Made by a program: the position numbers and the translations under genes. From positions 54,358 through 118,357 of the forward strand of contig RQCP01000011.1 of assembly GCA_008668235.1 (NCBI GenBank): a stretch of 64,000 nucleotides of DNA, read 5' to 3'. Below the pieces are notes generated by a model that did not search any database, was not told where the DNA came from, and worked only from the letters and a program-made list of their open reading frames with translations. Each line of letters opens with the position of its first letter. Within the stretch, counting starts at the first letter, position 1. This document shows, in pieces, positions 18,606 to 29,645 of this stretch. Source of the stretch: Collinsella aerofaciens (GTDB lineage: Bacteria > Actinomycetota > Coriobacteriia > Coriobacteriales > Coriobacteriaceae).

Positions 18606-18641
18606 CAAAAAACGGGCCGCCCCATAAGAGACGACCCGTTG
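18606..18641 (-). terminator. terminator after ftsX
   Basis: AACGGGTCGTC and GGGCGGCCCGTT pair and are followed by TTTTTT on the minus strand. Confidence 0.85.
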
Positions 18642-18664
18642 GAAGGGATGAATTCCAAGCATGC

Positions 18665-19585
18665 CTACACGCGCAGGTAGCGGCGCATGGCGATGGCAGA
18701 ACCAAAGAGACCGATAATCACACCGACCAGAATCAGCGCAGCATAGGTCACCAGGTAGTACTGCATCGGCAGGGCAAACGACATCCAGCCGATGCTCTCC
18801 TGCAGACGCGGAATCATCAGATTGCGCAGCAGCTCCAGAACGCCGATGGAAAGCAGCGAGCCCAAAATGGCCTGCAGCACGCCCTCGGTGATAAACGGGC
18901 CACGAATGAAGCCGTTGCTGGCGCCGACCAGACGCATAATCGCAATCTCACGACGACGCGCCGTGATGGACAGGCGAATCGTGTTGTTGATGAAGATGAA
19001 TGCGATAAAGGTCAGAAGACCAACGAGCACCACGGCGGCGATGCGGATGTAGTTGGTCACCTGGAACAGACGGCTCACTTCCTCCTGGCCGTACAGCACG
19101 CTCGCGTTGACGTCGCCGTCATCCGCGATCTTCTGGAAATCGGCATCCTTCTTGAGCTTCTTTGCCGTGCTCTCGACCTTGGACGGATCGTCCATCTCAA
19201 TAGCGAAGGAAGCCGGCAGCGGGTTCTGGCCATCGAGCGCGCTCATGGTGGCGTCGGCGTTGCCCGACATCTTGCTCGTATACTCGGCCAGCGCGTCGTC
19301 CTTGTCCTTATAGGTCACGGACTTGACGTTATTCCACGTCTTAAGCTCGGCCTCAAAAGCCTGAACATCGGCCTGATCGGCGTCATCACTAATGAACGCG
19401 TTGATGACAACCTGATCCTCGACGGTGCCGATCACGGAGTTCAGCATCGCAGAGCCCATGATGAACAGGCCGATGATAAACAGCGAAAGGAAGATCGTGA
19501 TGACGGCGCCGAGCGAGGTAGTCCAGTTACGGAAGAAGTGGCTGATTGCCTCTTTGAAGGAGTAGCCCACGTTAGTTGGTGCCAT
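18665..19585 (-). CDS. ftsX: cell division ABC-transporter permease FtsX
   Basis: Membrane partner of FtsE; the pair controls peptidoglycan hydrolases at the division site. A 306-residue protein with a first membrane segment at about 22-45, a large extracellular loop (about 55-180) and three further membrane segments at the C-terminal half (about 183, 235 and 282). The cytoplasmic NNTIRLSITARRREIAIMRLVGAS motif is typical of FtsX. Its ATG lies inside the end of ftsE (14-base overlap), so the two are translated together. A strong terminator follows. Confidence 0.95.
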   Translation of the reverse strand: MAPTNVGYSFKEAISHFFRNWTTSLGAVITIFLSLFIIGLFIMGSAMLNSVIGTVEDQVVINAFISDDADQADVQAFEAELKTWNNVKSVTYKDKDDALAEYTSKMSGNADATMSALDGQNPLPASFAIEMDDPSKVESTAKKLKKDADFQKIADDGDVNASVLYGQEEVSRLFQVTNYIRIAAVVLVGLLTFIAFIFINNTIRLSITARRREIAIMRLVGASNGFIRGPFITEGVLQAILGSLLSIGVLELLRNLMIPRLQESIGWMSFALPMQYYLVTYAALILVGVIIGLFGSAIAMRRYLRV

Positions 19586-20792
19586 AGTTGCCGTAACCTC
19601 CCCTCTCCTGGTCGCGGATGACGTGGCCGCCCTCGAGGGCGATCACGCGACGGTGCATGCTATCGACCATCTCGCGGTCGTGCGTGGCGACGATCACGGT
19701 GGTGCCGGTGCGGTTAATACGCTCGAGCAGCTTCATGATGCCCAGCGAGATCGCCGGGTCGAGGTTACCCGTGGGCTCGTCGCAAATCAGCAGCGGCGGA
19801 CGGTTGACCATAGCGCGGGCGACGGCAACGCGCTGCTGCTCGCCACCGGAAAGCTGGTCGGGCAGCGAGTCCATCTGATCGGCCAGACCGACCAGACGCA
19901 GTACCTCGGGCACCTGGCTGCGAATGACGCCCTTGGGCTTGCCGATGCACTGCAGGGCAAACGCCACGTTTTCGTAGGCGGTCTTTTGCGGCAGAAGCTT
20001 AAAGTCCTGGAACACGGCGCCAATCTGGCGGCGCAGGAACGGAACCTTGCGGTTCTTGATCTTCATGAGGTCCTGACCGGCAACCAGGATGCGGCCGCTC
20101 GTCGGCTTGACGTCGCGGTTGAGCGTCGACAGCAGCGTGGTCTTACCCGAGCCGGAGTGACCGACCAGGAAGACGAACTCGCCCGGATAGATCTCGATGT
20201 TGATGTCGTCGAGTGCAGGCTTGTTGGGCTGTGCCGGATAGATCTTGGTGACATGCTCCATAAGGATAACGGGCTCGACACCGGCCTGCTTGGCCATCTT
20301 CTTGCGGCTGGCCTGCGGATCGATGGGCGCAAACACCGACGTAAAATCGGGGTTGTTGAGCGCGTTATCGAGGCTTGCGACCTCGGCCGCCTGATCGCTC
20401 TCGACCACCGGGGCAGCAGGCTGCGTGGGGTCGGGAATTGCGGCAAAGAGACCTGACTGTGCAGGCTGAGGAACCGGCGTCGCAGGGGCCAAGGGGTCGG
20501 GAATGCCGGCCATGGTAGGCTGCGGCGTGGCGGCACCAGCCTGAGGCTGCTCCACACGAGCGGTCACGACCTGAACGGGCTCAAAACCCGCCGTGCCGGA
20601 AAGCGCGACATCGCTGTTGGGATTGTAGGCAAAGGGATCGGATGCCGGCTGTGCCTGATCTGCCGGCTGAGCGGGGGCCTGAGCAACAGGCTGGCCCTCT
20701 GAATCCGGAGTGGCGAAACGACTGCCCTGGACGCCTGCCTGCGTCTTGGGGGCATCATCGCCCGCACCGGAGGTACGGAAGTGGTTACCCAC
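19572..20792 (-). CDS. ftsE: cell division ATPase FtsE with long N-terminal extension
   Basis: ATP-binding subunit of FtsEX. The FtsE domain spans about residues 175-400: Walker A GHSGSGKTTLL, signature LSGGEQQRVAVARAM, Walker B LLICDEPTGNLDP and the switch His in VATHDRE. FtsE proteins are usually about 225-230 residues; here some 170 residues, rich in Pro, Ala and Gln, precede the domain with no recognisable fold. The GTG start has AAGGAG upstream, while the internal ATG near residue 166 has no ribosome site, so the extension is probably translated. ftsX overlaps its end. Confidence 0.93.
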   Translation of the reverse strand: MGNHFRTSGAGDDAPKTQAGVQGSRFATPDSEGQPVAQAPAQPADQAQPASDPFAYNPNSDVALSGTAGFEPVQVVTARVEQPQAGAATPQPTMAGIPDPLAPATPVPQPAQSGLFAAIPDPTQPAAPVVESDQAAEVASLDNALNNPDFTSVFAPIDPQASRKKMAKQAGVEPVILMEHVTKIYPAQPNKPALDDINIEIYPGEFVFLVGHSGSGKTTLLSTLNRDVKPTSGRILVAGQDLMKIKNRKVPFLRRQIGAVFQDFKLLPQKTAYENVAFALQCIGKPKGVIRSQVPEVLRLVGLADQMDSLPDQLSGGEQQRVAVARAMVNRPPLLICDEPTGNLDPAISLGIMKLLERINRTGTTVIVATHDREMVDSMHRRVIALEGGHVIRDQERGGYGNYGTN

Positions 20793-20895
20793 TGGTGCTC
20801 CTTATCGTCGTGCGTTTAAACTACATGAGCGCTTAGTATTTTAGCAGCATTAGCTTTGCTGCACATAAGAAGCATGGCCGTGTTTGGGTCCCTCC

Positions 20896-21018
20896 GGCCG
20901 GACACAGGGTTACTCTCCAAATCGTCCTCGGACATGTCGGAGCCTCCGCTGCGCACTACGTGCGGCGGGGACTCCTCCGTCCTGCGGAAAGATTTGGAGA
21001 GTAACCCTGTGCCCGGCC
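20896..21018. repeat. long inverted repeat (family F) upstream of ftsE
   Basis: Two 28-base arms, 20896-20923 and 20991-21018, pair with one mismatch; the core is AGGGTTACTCTCCAAATC against its complement. The 67-base loop contains a second stem (CCGC-T-GCGCAC against GTGC-G-GCGG). The structure fills much of the 447-base gap between ftsE and the transketolase genes, which holds no supported gene. Confidence 0.85.
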
Positions 21019-21156
21019 TGCGGCTACTAAGGGGCCGCCGCATTTATCTTGGGGTGCTGCATATACAAAGTTAGAAGGGTCTGAATTGCACTTTGCTGTA
21101 CTGGGCTCTCTTCCCGGAGAATGCCTCGCTTGGTGCGGCTCTGATTTAGCTGAAAT

Positions 21157-21194
21157 ATAAAACAGGGCCGCCCTCTTTGAGGACGCCCCTGTCT
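21157..21194 (-). terminator. terminator of the transketolase operon
   Basis: CAGGGGCGTCCT and AGGGCGGCCCTG form a stem with a short loop, followed on the minus strand by TTTTAT. Confidence 0.8.
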
Positions 21195-21239
21195 GCATTT
21201 GAATGCGATTGGCTTGTTGCCGATTGAGCGATGGCTGCT

Positions 21240-22181
21240 CTAGGCCAAGAACTCTTTGGTGGTCGCCACGATGTTGGCGGCGTCCAGGCCATACTTGTGC
21301 AAGAGCTCGGCACCCGGGCCAGACTCACCGAAGGTGTCGTTGACGCCGATCTTCTTGAGGGGCGTCGGGCACTGCTCGCACAGGACGTCGGCAACGGCGC
21401 TGCCCAGGCCACCGATCACAGAGTGCTCCTCGACGGTCACGACGTGGCCGGTCTTGGTGGCGCTCTTGACGATCAGGTCGGCATCGATGGGCTTGATGGT
21501 GTGCATGTTGATGACCTCGGCGTCGATGCCCTCGGCAGCGAGCTGCTCGGCGGCCTCGAGAGCCTCGCCGACCATCAGGCCGCAGGCGATGATGGTCACA
21601 TCGGCGCCCTCGCGCATGACAATGCCCTTGCCCAACTCGAACTTGTAGGTCTCGGGGTCGTTGATAACCGGCGAGGCCAAACGGGCGAAGCGCATGTACA
21701 CCGGACCGTCGCACTCGTAGGCGGCGCGCGTCACGGCGCGGGCCTCGACGTCGTCGGCGGGAACAATCACGGTCATGCCAGGGATGACGCGCATCAGGGC
21801 GATATCCTCGCAGCACTGGTGCGTGGCGCCATCCTCGCCCACCGAGATACCGGCATGCGTGGCACCGATCTTAACGTTGAGATGCGGGTAGCCGATGGAG
21901 TTGCGGACCTGCTCAAAGGCGCGGCCGGCGGCAAACATGGCAAAGCTGCTCGCGAAGGCGACGCGGCCGGTGGTCGCGATACCGGCGGCAACACCCATCA
22001 GGTTGCTCTCGGCGATGCCCACATCGAAGAAGCGGTCGGGGCAGGCGGCCTTAAACTTGCCGGTCTGCGTGGCGGCGGCAAGGTCGGCGTCGAGGACCAC
22101 AAAGTCATCGTGCTCGTTGGCGAGCTCGACGAGGGCCTCGCCGTAGCTTACGCGCGTGGCGATTTTCTTGACGTCTGCCAT
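21240..22181 (-). CDS. transketolase, C-terminal subunit
   Basis: A 313-residue protein with the pyrimidine-binding and C-terminal domains of transketolase: SYGEALVELA near the start, GATHAGISVGEDGATHQ and the C-terminal VEEHSVIGGLGSAV. In many Gram-positives and archaea transketolase is split into two genes, as here. It starts one base after the stop of the N-terminal subunit, with GAGGAG inside that gene, so the pair is translationally coupled. It moves two-carbon units between sugar phosphates in the non-oxidative pentose pathway. Confidence 0.93.
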   Translation of the reverse strand: MADVKKIATRVSYGEALVELANEHDDFVVLDADLAAATQTGKFKAACPDRFFDVGIAESNLMGVAAGIATTGRVAFASSFAMFAAGRAFEQVRNSIGYPHLNVKIGATHAGISVGEDGATHQCCEDIALMRVIPGMTVIVPADDVEARAVTRAAYECDGPVYMRFARLASPVINDPETYKFELGKGIVMREGADVTIIACGLMVGEALEAAEQLAAEGIDAEVINMHTIKPIDADLIVKSATKTGHVVTVEEHSVIGGLGSAVADVLCEQCPTPLKKIGVNDTFGESGPGAELLHKYGLDAANIVATTKEFLA

Positions 22182-22182
22182 C

Positions 22183-23013
22183 CTAGAGCTCCTCTCCGGC
22201 GGCCGTGAGCTCTGCCATGGCCTGCTTAAACTGTTCATCGTTGGGGGCCTTACCGTGCCAGCCAACCTGGTTCTCCATAAAGGAAACGCCCTTGCCCTTC
22301 ATGGTCTCGGCGATAATGGCGGTCGGCTGGCCCTTGGTAGCGCGAGCCTCGGCAAAGGCGGCGCGGATCTGGTCGAAGTCGTTGCCGTCGGCGAGCTCCA
22401 CCACGTGGAACTTGAACGCGCGGAACTTGTCGGCGAGCGGCATGGGGTCGTTGACCTCCTCGACGGGGCCGTCGATCTGCAGGCCGTTATGGTCGACGAT
22501 CACGCAGAGGTTGTCGAGCTGCTGGTTGCCGGCAAACATGGCGGCCTCCCAGACCTGGCCCTCCTCGCTCTCGCCGTCGCCCAGCAGGGCGTAGGTGCGA
22601 TAGTCGTCGCCCCAGTGCTTGGCGGCAACGGCCATGCCCACGGCGGCGGAAATGCCCTGGCCGAGCGAGCCGGTGGACATGTCGACGCCCGGGGTGTCGT
22701 TCATGTTGGGATGACCCTGCAGGTGGCTGCCGATATGGCGCAGCGTCTCGAGATCCTCCTTGGGGAAGAATCCGCGCTCGGCGAGCACGGCGTACAGACC
22801 AGGCGCGCAGTGACCCTTGGAAAGCACGAAGCGATCGCGGTCGGCCTTGCGGGGGTCGGCCGGGTCGACGTTCATTTCCTCAAAGTACAGATAGGTCATG
22901 ATGTCGGCAGCGCCGAGCGAACCGCCCGGATGGCCGGACTTGGCAGCGTGCACGCCGGTGACGATGCCCTTCCTTACCTCGTTGGCAACCTTTTTGAGCT
23001 CTTCGTCGCTCAT
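22183..23013 (-). CDS. transketolase, N-terminal (TPP-binding) subunit
   Basis: A 276-residue protein with the thiamine-diphosphate domain: SGHPGGSLGAADIM, LSKGHCAPGLYAVLAE, GSLGQGISAAVGMA and the TPP/metal motif GDGESEEGQVWEAA. This is the first gene of the split transketolase pair. The start follows AAGGAA at good spacing. The 207 bases upstream contain AT-rich stretches that probably hold the promoter, but no clear boxes could be fixed. Confidence 0.93.
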   Translation of the reverse strand: MSDEELKKVANEVRKGIVTGVHAAKSGHPGGSLGAADIMTYLYFEEMNVDPADPRKADRDRFVLSKGHCAPGLYAVLAERGFFPKEDLETLRHIGSHLQGHPNMNDTPGVDMSTGSLGQGISAAVGMAVAAKHWGDDYRTYALLGDGESEEGQVWEAAMFAGNQQLDNLCVIVDHNGLQIDGPVEEVNDPMPLADKFRAFKFHVVELADGNDFDQIRAAFAEARATKGQPTAIIAETMKGKGVSFMENQVGWHGKAPNDEQFKQAMAELTAAGEEL

Positions 23014-23220
23014 TGTGCCTTCCTTTCATCCTCATTAGACAAAATGCGCACGGCACCGAAGGTAATCCCAACACAGCCGCAATGCACGTACGTCATTCAT
23101 TATGCTGGAAACTGATGGCTTTACCAGAGTTTTTATCATTATTTGAACAATTTAGCAGGCAGAACCGCTGATGAAACGGTTTATCAATGTGAACGTCTTT
23201 TGGATGGAACGCGGTCGCCC

Positions 23221-24111
23221 CTACGCGCTAATGTCCTTGAATCCCTCGCCGAAGGCTTCCGTAACGTCAGCGACCGTCACAATGGCGTGAGGATCGCGCT
23301 CGCGCACGATCGTCTTGAGGGTATTGAGCTCTCGACGGCTCACGATGACCATAATCACCGGCTTCTCGGCACCCGAATACATGCCAGTCGCCTTAAACTT
23401 GGTACAACCACGACCCAGGCCATACATGATATCGGCAGCGATATCAGGGAACTTGTCCGAGATGATGAGCACCATACGGCGCCTGTTGCCGCCGTCGACC
23501 ACAGCATCGATCACGTAGCCGCTAATGACCATCGAAAGGCCCGCATATAGCGCGTTTTCGACCGAAAAGACCGGGGCCGACAGCGCGCACACGGCAACAT
23601 CGATCGCCATGACGGTGGAGCCCACCGGTAGCGACGTATTGCGCGAGATAATCTGACCGATGGTGTCAGAGCCGCCAGTGTTGGCACCGGCACGCAGCAC
23701 CATGCCGTAGCCGATGCCCGTGATAATGCCGCCCCACATAGCGGGCAGCATCAGATCGGCATGTGCCAGCGGCGCCACAAACGGAGCGAACAGGTCGGTG
23801 AAAAAGCCCAGCAGCACAAAACCCGTCGCCGTCTGCACCACGTAGAACATGCCACCCTCGCGCATAACCACCAGCAGCAGCAAGGCGTTCATCACGATAG
23901 TTTGAATACCGACAGGCAGCGAGATGCCATGCGAGGCGCCGACCGCCTGGATAATCGTGGCGAGACCCGTAACGCCGCCGGCGGCAAGGCCGTTGGGGAT
24001 CAAAAACAGGTCCGTCGCGATAGCGGCCAGAGCACAGCCCAGCATAATCTTGGGCAGATCGTGAAAGAAGTTCAGCGAAAGAATGCGTTTGATGTCCAGA
24101 CGATATGCCAT
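23221..24111 (-). CDS. YitT-family membrane protein
   Basis: A 296-residue membrane protein with about five hydrophobic segments in residues 15-190 and a C-terminal cytoplasmic DUF2179 domain (residues 215-290, IISDKFPDIAADIMYGLGRGCT). GGVTGLATII and GANTGGSDTIGQII are the glycine-rich motifs of the family. The ATG at 24111 has GGGAGG upstream and is preferred to an earlier in-frame start. Function of the family is not established. Confidence 0.85.
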   Translation of the reverse strand: MAYRLDIKRILSLNFFHDLPKIMLGCALAAIATDLFLIPNGLAAGGVTGLATIIQAVGASHGISLPVGIQTIVMNALLLLVVMREGGMFYVVQTATGFVLLGFFTDLFAPFVAPLAHADLMLPAMWGGIITGIGYGMVLRAGANTGGSDTIGQIISRNTSLPVGSTVMAIDVAVCALSAPVFSVENALYAGLSMVISGYVIDAVVDGGNRRRMVLIISDKFPDIAADIMYGLGRGCTKFKATGMYSGAEKPVIMVIVSRRELNTLKTIVRERDPHAIVTVADVTEAFGEGFKDISA

Positions 24112-24123
24112 GCTGCCTCCCTC

Positions 24124-24154
24124 AAAAAAGCGCACCCAAACGAGTGCGCTTTGA
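24124..24154 (-). terminator. terminator after prfB
   Basis: AAAGCGCAC and GTGCGCTTT pair around a short loop, with a T-run on the minus strand. It separates prfB from the YitT gene. Confidence 0.8.
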
Positions 24155-24241
24155 ACTTCTTGCTGTATTCGATTCTACCGATTCACCGAGCAAATACCAC
24201 CCCTGCGAAGTGTTTGCATCGACCCGGAGCCAACTATGTGC

Positions 24242-25389
24242 CTAGGCGTCCGAGCCTTCCGCATCGGCGTTGCCGGTTGCCCAGCGATGGTAGCCGATCA
24301 CAAACGGATCCAGATCGCCATCGTCGAGAACGGCCTCGACGTTGCTGGTCTCCACACCCGAGCGCAGGTCCTTGACCATCTGATACGGGTAGAGCACGTA
24401 GCTGCGAATCTGGTTACCAAAACCGATCGTGGTCTTGGGTCCACGAATCTCGTCGAGCGCCTCGGCGCGCTTCTCGAGCTCGATCTCGTACAGACGGGCC
24501 TTGAGAATCTGCATGCACGCGGCCTTGTTTTGAATCTGGCTGCGCTCGTTTTGGCAAGTGACAACGATGCCGCTGGGAAAATGCGTCACGCGCACGGCGG
24601 AGTCGGTGGTGTTGACGCCCTGGCCGCCCGGGCCGCTCGCGTGATACACGTCCACGCGGATATCGTCGGGATTGATCTCGATGTCGATATCATCGGGCAG
24701 CACGGGGATGACCTCGACGCCGGCAAACGTGGTCTGGCGGCGCTTCTTGTCGTCGGTGGGGCTAATGCGCACCAGACGGTGGACGCCGGCCTCAGCGCGC
24801 AGCATGCCAAACGCGTCCTTGCCCTCGACGGTAAAGGTCGCGCGATCAATGCCGATGACCTCGGCAGCGGGGCAGTCGTTAATCGTGACCTTCCAGCCGC
24901 GACGCTGGCAGTACTTCATGTACATCTTAAAGAGCATGAAGGTCCAGTCCTGCGCCTCCAGGCCACCCTGTCCGGGCTTGATGGTCACAATCGCGTCGCC
25001 GTGATCGAACTCACCGGTAAACCAGCTCGAAAGCTCGAGATCGTCGATAGCGCGGGCCAGGCGTTCTGCCGTAGCGGCAGCCTCCTCGCGCAATGCGGCG
25101 GCATCGGGGTCGTCGCCCATCTCCTCGGCAAGCTCCAGCGCCGCACGGGCGTCAGATAGCTCGCGGCGCGCGGTATCCACGGCAGCGATATCTTCCTTGG
25201 CGCGAGCGATCTCCTCCATGGTAGCGCGAGCGGCGTCGGCGTCATCCCAAAAGCCGGGAGCCACGCTTTTGGACTCGAGCTCGGTCACGCGCGTGCGCTT
25301 CTCGTCCAAATGAAGATACGACTCGACCTCGCCGAGCCGGTCCGCAAACGCGTCCAGCTCGGCGGGCGTTACCTCTAAAGCCTCGGCCA

Positions 25390-25390
<1 letters not shown>
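24242..25390 (-). CDS. prfB: peptide chain release factor 2
   Basis: Recognises UGA and UAA stop codons. 382 residues with an N-terminal coiled domain, the codon-recognition domain, and the GGQ loop (GPGGQGVNTTDSAVR) that triggers peptide release. Two features differ from the textbook protein. The frame runs uninterrupted from the ATG, so the programmed +1 frameshift of many prfB genes is absent. The stop-codon tripeptide, normally SPF in RF2, reads SPT (RISPTDD). The start codon overlaps the secA stop (TAATG), making prfB the second gene of a secA-prfB operon. Confidence 0.93.
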
Positions 25391-28197
<2,807 letters not shown>

Positions 28198-28326
28198 GTG
28201 GTTTTCCTTTTTGGCCATCGCCCACGCCATGCAGCCTTGGGCGAGTTAAACACAGATAAATGTACTTTAGCCAAACAAGGCGCGGCCTATACGGTCGACC
28301 TCGACCGCCACGTAATAACTACGACC

Positions 28327-28420
28327 AACCTGCCACAATGGGACAGGTTAATTTTGGCAGGTCTATCTGGGCAAACGCCGCCTCTCTGCCATGTGGTGCC
28401 ATGGGGACAGGTTAGTTCGC
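28327..28420. repeat. palindromic repeats, family E copies 2 and 3
   Basis: 28327-28370 resembles the element at 16237-16277 (AACCTGCCA, GGGACAGGTT, TTTTGGCAGGT). A further partial copy with GGGGACAGGTTAG ends at about 28415. These, and the rpmE terminator, account for the 308-base gap between rpmE and secA. Confidence 0.7.
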
Positions 28421-28431
28421 ACTAATTTAAA

Positions 28432-28470
28432 AAGAAAAAGGGCCGCGCACCCAAATGGATGCACGGCCCT
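28432..28470 (-). terminator. terminator of rpmE
   Basis: GGGCCG and CGGCCC arms with additional pairing in GTGCATCC/GGGTGCGC, followed on the minus strand by TTTTTCTTT. Confidence 0.85.
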
Positions 28471-28506
28471 CATGCCATGAATGCGAGTGATTCCGCGGCG
28501 AGCTAT

Positions 28507-28932
28507 TTACTCAGCAGCCTCGGTGGTCTCGGCCTCGGCAGCGGCCTCCTCGACGGGAGCCTCTGCGGGAGCCTCGGCGGCCTGCTTGGCAGCCTCCTCG
28601 GCAAACTTAGCAGCACGCTTAGCCTTCTCGGCAGCCTTAGCCTCAGCGGCAGCCTTGCGAGCGGCCTCGGCCTCAGCAGCCTTGGCGGCCTTGGCAGCCT
28701 TGGCCTCCTCGGCCTTCTTGAGCTGGGCGGCAGCGGCGCCACCGAACTTGTCGGCGAAGCGCTGGACGCGTCCACCGGTGTCGACGAACTTCTGCTGGCC
28801 GGTGTAGAACGGGTGGCACTCGTTGCAAAGCTCGACCTTCATCTCGGACACGGTAGCGTGCGTCTTGAAGGTGTTGCCGCAGGAGCACGTCACCGTGCAC
28901 TCGACATACTGGGGATGGATACCCTGCTTCAT
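28507..28932 (-). CDS. rpmE: 50S ribosomal protein L31 with Ala/Lys/Glu-rich tail
   Basis: The first 70 residues are a zinc-type L31: MKQGIHPQYVECTVTCSCG, then ELCNECHPFYTGQQK, with Cys pairs that bind zinc. L31 normally ends at about 70-80 residues; here about 70 more follow, almost all Ala, Lys, Glu and Arg, predicted to be a charged helix ending in an acidic stretch. The start is well placed by AGGAG. It is monocistronic with its own terminator. Confidence 0.93.
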   Translation of the reverse strand: MKQGIHPQYVECTVTCSCGNTFKTHATVSEMKVELCNECHPFYTGQQKFVDTGGRVQRFADKFGGAAAAQLKKAEEAKAAKAAKAAEAEAARKAAAEAKAAEKAKRAAKFAEEAAKQAAEAPAEAPVEEAAAEAETTEAAE

Positions 28933-29125
28933 GGTAGGACTCCTTATTGGTCAGGCGCTGGTTACCGATCAGCGCATAAGGCGTCTTGGTTTCCGACCAA
29001 GACAACAAACTCGGCTATGGTACCACGGCGCCGCGCGTCCCACAAAAGGTTCACGGTCTTTTCGGAACGACACGAATCTGACCCATCGAAACACATCTCC
29101 ACCGTTCCTTCAACTGGGAAAATGC

Positions 29126-29158
29126 CGTCCCCGGGGCCTGAGAAGGGCCCCGGGGACG
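29126..29158. other. perfect GC-rich hairpin next to direct repeat D1
   Basis: CGTCCCCGGGGCC and GGCCCCGGGGACG are exact complements separated by 7 bases. No T-run follows on either strand. It abuts the left direct repeat. Together with the repeat it accounts for most of the 367-base gap upstream of rpmE. Confidence 0.7.
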
Positions 29159-29220
29159 TTCGACTGACTGCGGGAACGGCCTTTCCGCTCAATGTGTTCG
29201 GCTGAGATCGGAAATCAACC
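29157..29220 (+). repeat. 64-bp direct repeat D1, left boundary of the accessory island
   Basis: Matches 36369-36432 in the same orientation at 62 of 64 positions (for example TGACTGCGGGAACGGCCT and GCTGAGATCGGAAATCAACC). The two copies bracket the ABC/peptide/integrase region, so this is a candidate attachment site or a dispersed repeat. Confidence 0.75.
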
Positions 29221-29221
29221 A

Positions 29222-29240
29222 AACTGAACTAGGTTCAGTT
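29222..29240. promoter_or_regulatory. short perfect inverted repeat
   Basis: AACTGAAC-TAG-GTTCAGTT lies immediately inside repeat D1. It has the form of an operator, or of one arm of a recombination site. No gene starts beside it, so its role is open. Confidence 0.35.
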
Positions 29241-29250
29241 GACATGGTTA

Positions 29251-29286
29251 AAAACGAGGGGCGACGCTTTTGCGTCACCCCTCGTC
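29251..29286 (-). terminator. terminator of the ABC/secreted-peptide operon
   Basis: ACGAGGGGTGACGC and GCGTCGCCCCTCGT flank a four-base loop and run into TTTT on the minus strand. Confidence 0.85.
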
Positions 29287-29299
29287 CCGGCCGGTTGCT

Positions 29300-29644
29300 T
29301 TAGTTGTACACACGGTAGTTACACTTGAACTGGGTTATGTGTCCATAGTTGGAGCAGTACCAACCCGACGTATAGCTGATTGCCTCTGCGCCTAGATAGT
29401 CGTAGCCCTTGTTGTAGCGAAGCTGACGGTAGGTCGTGTCGTACCCTGCTACGTAAAACGTGTCTCCAGAGAAGGCTTTGTACCGGTCCTTAACCGTCGA
29501 AGCCATGTACGCGGGTTCGACATCGCCTTTCTCCCCGTTGAGCGCATAGACGGGTGCCGCGATTCCGCATAAAGCCGTTGCCACGAGGATGGCGTAGACA
29601 GCCATGCGCGACGCATTGGACTTCAGCTGTTCAAATAGTTTCAT
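29300..29644 (-). CDS. small secreted Tyr-rich protein, bacteriocin-like
   Basis: A 114-residue precursor that I cannot place in a family. Residues 1-34 form a signal peptide: basic start, hydrophobic core AVYAILVATALCGIA, and a signal-peptidase site at PVYA. The mature 80 residues are rich in Tyr (about 13) and contain two Cys (in WYCSNYG and FKCNYR) that could form a disulfide. The ATG at 29644 has GAGG upstream and overlaps the coupling region of the permease-ATPase gene stop (TGACATG). Size, secretion and the tightly linked ABC genes suggest a bacteriocin or signalling protein with export or immunity partners, but no known bacteriocin motif is clear. Confidence 0.75.
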   Translation of the reverse strand: MKLFEQLKSNASRMAVYAILVATALCGIAAPVYALNGEKGDVEPAYMASTVKDRYKAFSGDTFYVAGYDTTYRQLRYNKGYDYLGAEAISYTSGWYCSNYGHITQFKCNYRVYN

Positions 29645-29645
29645 G

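Noticed and set aside
20816..21074. Overlapping open frames on both strands before ftsE
   Set aside because: They arise from the symmetric inverted repeat at 20896-21018; peptides mirror each other and have no ribosome sites.
28962..29222. Minus-strand frame through repeat D1, with a similar peptide through D2
   Set aside because: The shared peptide follows from the DNA repeat itself; the two base differences change amino acids or not without pattern, and there is no start signal.
29300..29644. Lactococcin-972-type bacteriocin
   Set aside because: Size and signal peptide are similar, but the mature sequence has two Cys and lacks the motifs I know for that family; left as unassigned.
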